Below, piece by piece: positions 4,427 to 5,993 of a stretch of DNA of 5,993 nucleotides (position 1 is the stretch's first letter; the number at the start of each line of letters is the position of its first letter). Below the pieces are notes generated by a model. The model was not told the origin of the DNA, did no database searches, and worked only from the letters and a program-made list of their open reading frames with translations. The stretch is taken from contig CAMPKG010000207.1 of the NCBI GenBank assembly GCA_946887085.1, forward strand, positions 1-5,993, written 5' to 3'. Both the position numbers and the translations under genes were made by a program. This DNA is from an uncultured Sphingobacteriales bacterium. Lineage in GTDB: Bacteria; Bacteroidota; Bacteroidia; Chitinophagales; Chitinophagaceae.

Positions 4427-5500
4427 ATGTCGAACGATAATAGAATATGGAGCCTTGCGGAAGCTTTTGTTTCGGAGAAAATGTCCGAAACGGAGCTGGT
4501 GCGTTTGAAGGAAGAGCTGGCTGCCAATCCTGTGTTCGCTGAGGATTTCCGCGAATGCGTCAACCTGCTGCGCTCTTTGGATGGCGGCGGCAGGCAGCTG
4601 CGCTTTAAAGCTATGCTGAAAGACATTGGTGCTGCACACACCGCAGAAACCAGGAAGCCGGCACGTACCATACCGCTGAAGTCTCATTATACACGCGCTG
4701 CAGCAATAGCAGCCAGTGTAGCGCTGTTCACTTCGGTATTTACCTACTCACTTATCCAGTACAACAATAAGAAGATCGCCTCGCAGTACAGCCTGCTGAA
4801 ACGCGACCTGGAAAAGTACAAGCACTCGCAAAATCAGCTTATCCGCAACATCAACAGCCAGAAGGCTACACCGCCCCCTGCGCCGGTGCGGTTCACGGGT
4901 ACGGGCTTTGCGCTGACCAATGATGGCTACCTGGTGACCAACTACCACGTGGTAGAAGGCGCTGATTCTATATATATACAGAATAGGGAAGGCGAATACT
5001 TCAAAGCAACGGTAAAAAGCATCAACCCTGCGGCGGACATCGCGATCCTGAAAGTGAATTATAAGAATTTCCGCTTCGGCAAAGGTGAAGTGCCTTATAC
5101 TTTTGCGGCCGGTAAAAAAGGCCTGGGGTCAAAAGTGTACACACTGGGCTATCCGCAGGATGAGGTGGTGTACAACGAAGGCTATATCAGCTCAAAAAAC
5201 GGCTATGCCGGCGACTCCTCCCAGTATATGCTGGACCTGCCTGCCAACCCCGGCCAGAGCGGCGCACCTGTACTTGATGGTTCGGGTAATATCATCGGCA
5301 TCATCACCGGCAAGCATACCGATAACGGCGGCGCCACTTACGCAGTTAGTTCAAAAGCTCTTGTTCAACTGGCCCACGAGCTGGACAAAAAAGAAAACCT
5401 GCGCCTGCCTAAAACCAACAAGCTGGGCAAGCTGAGCCAGGAAGACCAGATCGAAAAACTGGAATATTATACCTGTTCTATCAAGGTTTACAAGAAATAA
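4427..5500 (+). CDS. Membrane-anchored HtrA/S1C-like serine protease with anti-sigma-like N-terminus
   Basis: A 357-residue predicted inner-membrane protein. Residues 1-85 are cytoplasmic and helical; an SEKMSETELVRLKEELAANP stretch (16-35) resembles the short helical regions of Bacteroidota anti-sigma proteins. One membrane helix spans about 91-110. A charged, probably coiled-coil linker (114-145) and a Pro-rich hinge (149-153) lead to a trypsin-like domain (about 155-320). The triad is visible: H174 in TNYHVV, D204 in AADIAIL and S278 in NPGQSGAP, where canonical HtrA has GNSGGP. GTGFALTNDGYLVTNYHVV matches the HtrA entry motif. No PDZ domain follows; instead there is a Lys-rich 35-residue tail. 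Next to a sigma gene, it may sense or process envelope-stress signals and hold the sigma factor. The protease call is firm; the anti-sigma role is inference. Confidence 0.9.
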   Translation: MSNDNRIWSLAEAFVSEKMSETELVRLKEELAANPVFAEDFRECVNLLRSLDGGGRQLRFKAMLKDIGAAHTAETRKPARTIPLKSHYTRAAAIAASVALFTSVFTYSLIQYNNKKIASQYSLLKRDLEKYKHSQNQLIRNINSQKATPPPAPVRFTGTGFALTNDGYLVTNYHVVEGADSIYIQNREGEYFKATVKSINPAADIAILKVNYKNFRFGKGEVPYTFAAGKKGLGSKVYTLGYPQDEVVYNEGYISSKNGYAGDSSQYMLDLPANPGQSGAPVLDGSGNIIGIITGKHTDNGGATYAVSSKALVQLAHELDKKENLRLPKTNKLGKLSQEDQIEKLEYYTCSIKVYKK

Positions 5501-5522
5501 ACACTTTTGTTATCTGTTATAG

Positions 5523-5549
5523 AAAGCCCCGCGTCAGCAGGGCTTTTTT
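5523..5549 (+). terminator. Rho-independent terminator after the protease gene
   Basis: A 7-bp stem AAAGCCC/GGGCTTT (5523-5529 and 5540-5546), a 10-nt loop that can add two GC pairs, and a run of six T's (5544-5549). It closes the sigma-protease operon 22 nt after the stop codon and separates it from tatC. Confidence 0.88.
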
Positions 5550-5585
5550 GTTGATGTCTAACCCCTCGCATAGCAGTTAATTAAC

Positions 5586-5593
5586 TAACTTTG
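5586..5593 (+). promoter_or_regulatory. -7 promoter element of tatC
   Basis: TAACTTTG is an exact match to the Bacteroidota -7 consensus TAnnTTTG. It lies after the terminator and would start transcription about a dozen bases before the GTG at 5613. No TTG -33 box at 19-21 nt is apparent. Confidence 0.5.
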
Positions 5594-5612
5594 CGGCCTG
5601 TAAGCGCTTAAA

Positions 5613-5993
5613 GTGAGCATCGTAGACAAATTCCTCAGCAAAAGACAGAATAGCCCCACGGCCGATATGGCCTTTGTCGATCACATCGAGGAATTGCGCT
5701 GGCATATCATCCGGGCGCTGATCGCCATTCTTGTTTGCGGCATTATCGTCTTCTTCAACGTCGAGTGGATATTTGATCACATCATCATGGCGCCCGCTTA
5801 CCCGGATTTCGCGTCTTACAAAGCTCTGTGTAAGCTTGGGGAATTGATCCATGTCGTTGCTTTCTGTCTAAAGGATTTGTTTTTTGAGTTTCTGTATAGT
5901 GAGCTTTCGGGCGAGTTCTTGATTGCCTTTGATCCGCTTGGCAATCGTTTTCAACTCGCCGTGCGCTTCGACAAACGAATCCTTGGCCGCCTG
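5613..5993 (+). CDS. tatC: Sec-independent protein translocase TatC, 5' part; homology lost near 5837
   Basis: TatC is the multi-span receptor of the twin-arginine pathway that binds the signal peptides of folded export substrates. Residues 19-75 match it well: MAFVDHIEELRWHIIRALIA (19-38, the conserved F-x-DH-[IL]-EELR entry helix), a first membrane segment (about 34-50), and a first periplasmic loop ending in DFASYKALCKL (65-75). The GTG at 5613 is preferred over the ATG at 5667 because relatives carry a similar short polar extension and an upstream stop is at 5601-5603. The frame stays open to the window edge, but residues from about 76 on, and certainly after 107, do not resemble TatC. 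The second membrane helix with its FPY motif is replaced by a charged stretch. A chimeric join at the HindIII site (5832-5837) is the leading explanation. Confidence 0.85.
   Translation, partial: MSIVDKFLSKRQNSPTADMAFVDHIEELRWHIIRALIAILVCGIIVFFNVEWIFDHIIMAPAYPDFASYKALCKLGELIHVVAFCLKDLFFEFLYSELSGEFLIAFDPLGNRFQLAVRFDKRILGRL
5832..5837. other. HindIII site at a possible sequence junction
   Basis: AAGCTT lies exactly where clear TatC resemblance ends (codons for K74-L75). Beyond it, + strand codons shift from mostly C/G-ending to many TTT, TTG and CTT codons, as seen when a gene is read from its opposite strand. On the - strand an ATG at 5852 opens a short frame, MDQFPKL, running into the site, 15 nt after another frame's stop. 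Confidence 0.45.
5868..5993 (-). CDS. Possible C-terminal fragment of an unidentified protein
   Basis: On the - strand a frame open from the right edge ends in TAG at 5870-5868 and encodes 41 residues. It is Lys- and Gln-rich with an amphipathic helical pattern (for example GNQELARKLTIQKLKKQIL at its end), like an ordinary protein C-terminus. An ATG follows 15 nt later, as in a tight operon. I do not recognise the family. It overlaps the open tatC frame; only one of the two readings can be right here. It is favoured if the HindIII site is a junction, and otherwise is a shadow frame. Confidence 0.35.
   Translation of the reverse strand, partial: QAAKDSFVEAHGELKTIAKRIKGNQELARKLTIQKLKKQIL

Noticed and set aside
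5085..5435. A 116-codon + strand frame within the protease gene
   Set aside because: It overlaps the protease domain in another frame, is rich in Cys, Trp and Ser-Pro runs, and shows no family motif.
5577..5852. A - strand 91-codon frame opposite tatC
   Set aside because: Most of it is the antisense of well-conserved TatC residues 1-75. Only its first seven codons, beyond the HindIII site, might be real, as part of a different fragment.

Overview
The window looks like a Bacteroidota chromosome segment, probably from the Chitinophagia/Sphingobacteriia side. Pointers are a protein ending in the type B type IX secretion (T9SS) sorting domain (gliding-motility-associated C-terminal domain), TAnnTTTG-type -7 promoter elements, a PssA/PurS/short-RsmI gene cluster, and a sigma-70-family factor of the kind expanded in this phylum. 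The genus cannot be fixed from sequence alone.

Layout: (1) 3-872, the 3' end of a secreted multi-repeat adhesin-like protein. (2) 873-1600, a compact REP/RAYT element: a Y1 (HUH) transposase gene flanked on both sides by palindromic repeats that mirror each other in inverted orientation, starting at the base after the upstream stop codon. (3) 1645-3329, a tightly packed operon pssA-purS-rsmI (phospholipid head-group synthesis, purine synthesis, 16S rRNA methylation) with 1-nt gaps. (4) 3336-3585, a convergent small lipoprotein gene sharing a hairpin terminator with rsmI. (5) 3586-3842, an intergenic region with outward-facing promoters. (6) 3843-5500, a sigma factor and a translationally linked membrane-anchored HtrA-like serine protease with a cytoplasmic N-terminal region resembling an anti-sigma domain, closed by a strong terminator. 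(7) 5613 to the end, the start of tatC, whose family resemblance is lost somewhere after a HindIII site at 5832-5837.

The most interesting part is regions 4-6. The lipoprotein gene (- strand) and the sigma gene (+ strand) each have upstream the same bipartite sequence, GGGTTAC, exactly 16 nt, then TATAAAT or TATTAAT. This is what one would expect if the sigma factor recognises its own promoter and that of the lipoprotein gene. The next gene encodes a single protein joining a cytoplasmic anti-sigma-like region to a periplasmic trypsin-like protease through one membrane helix. Together they suggest a self-contained envelope-stress switch (inference).

The right end needs caution. The TatC reading frame stays open but stops resembling TatC before its second membrane helix, while the opposite strand beyond the HindIII site shows a gene-end/gene-start arrangement. 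This could be a cloning or assembly chimera or a real rearrangement.
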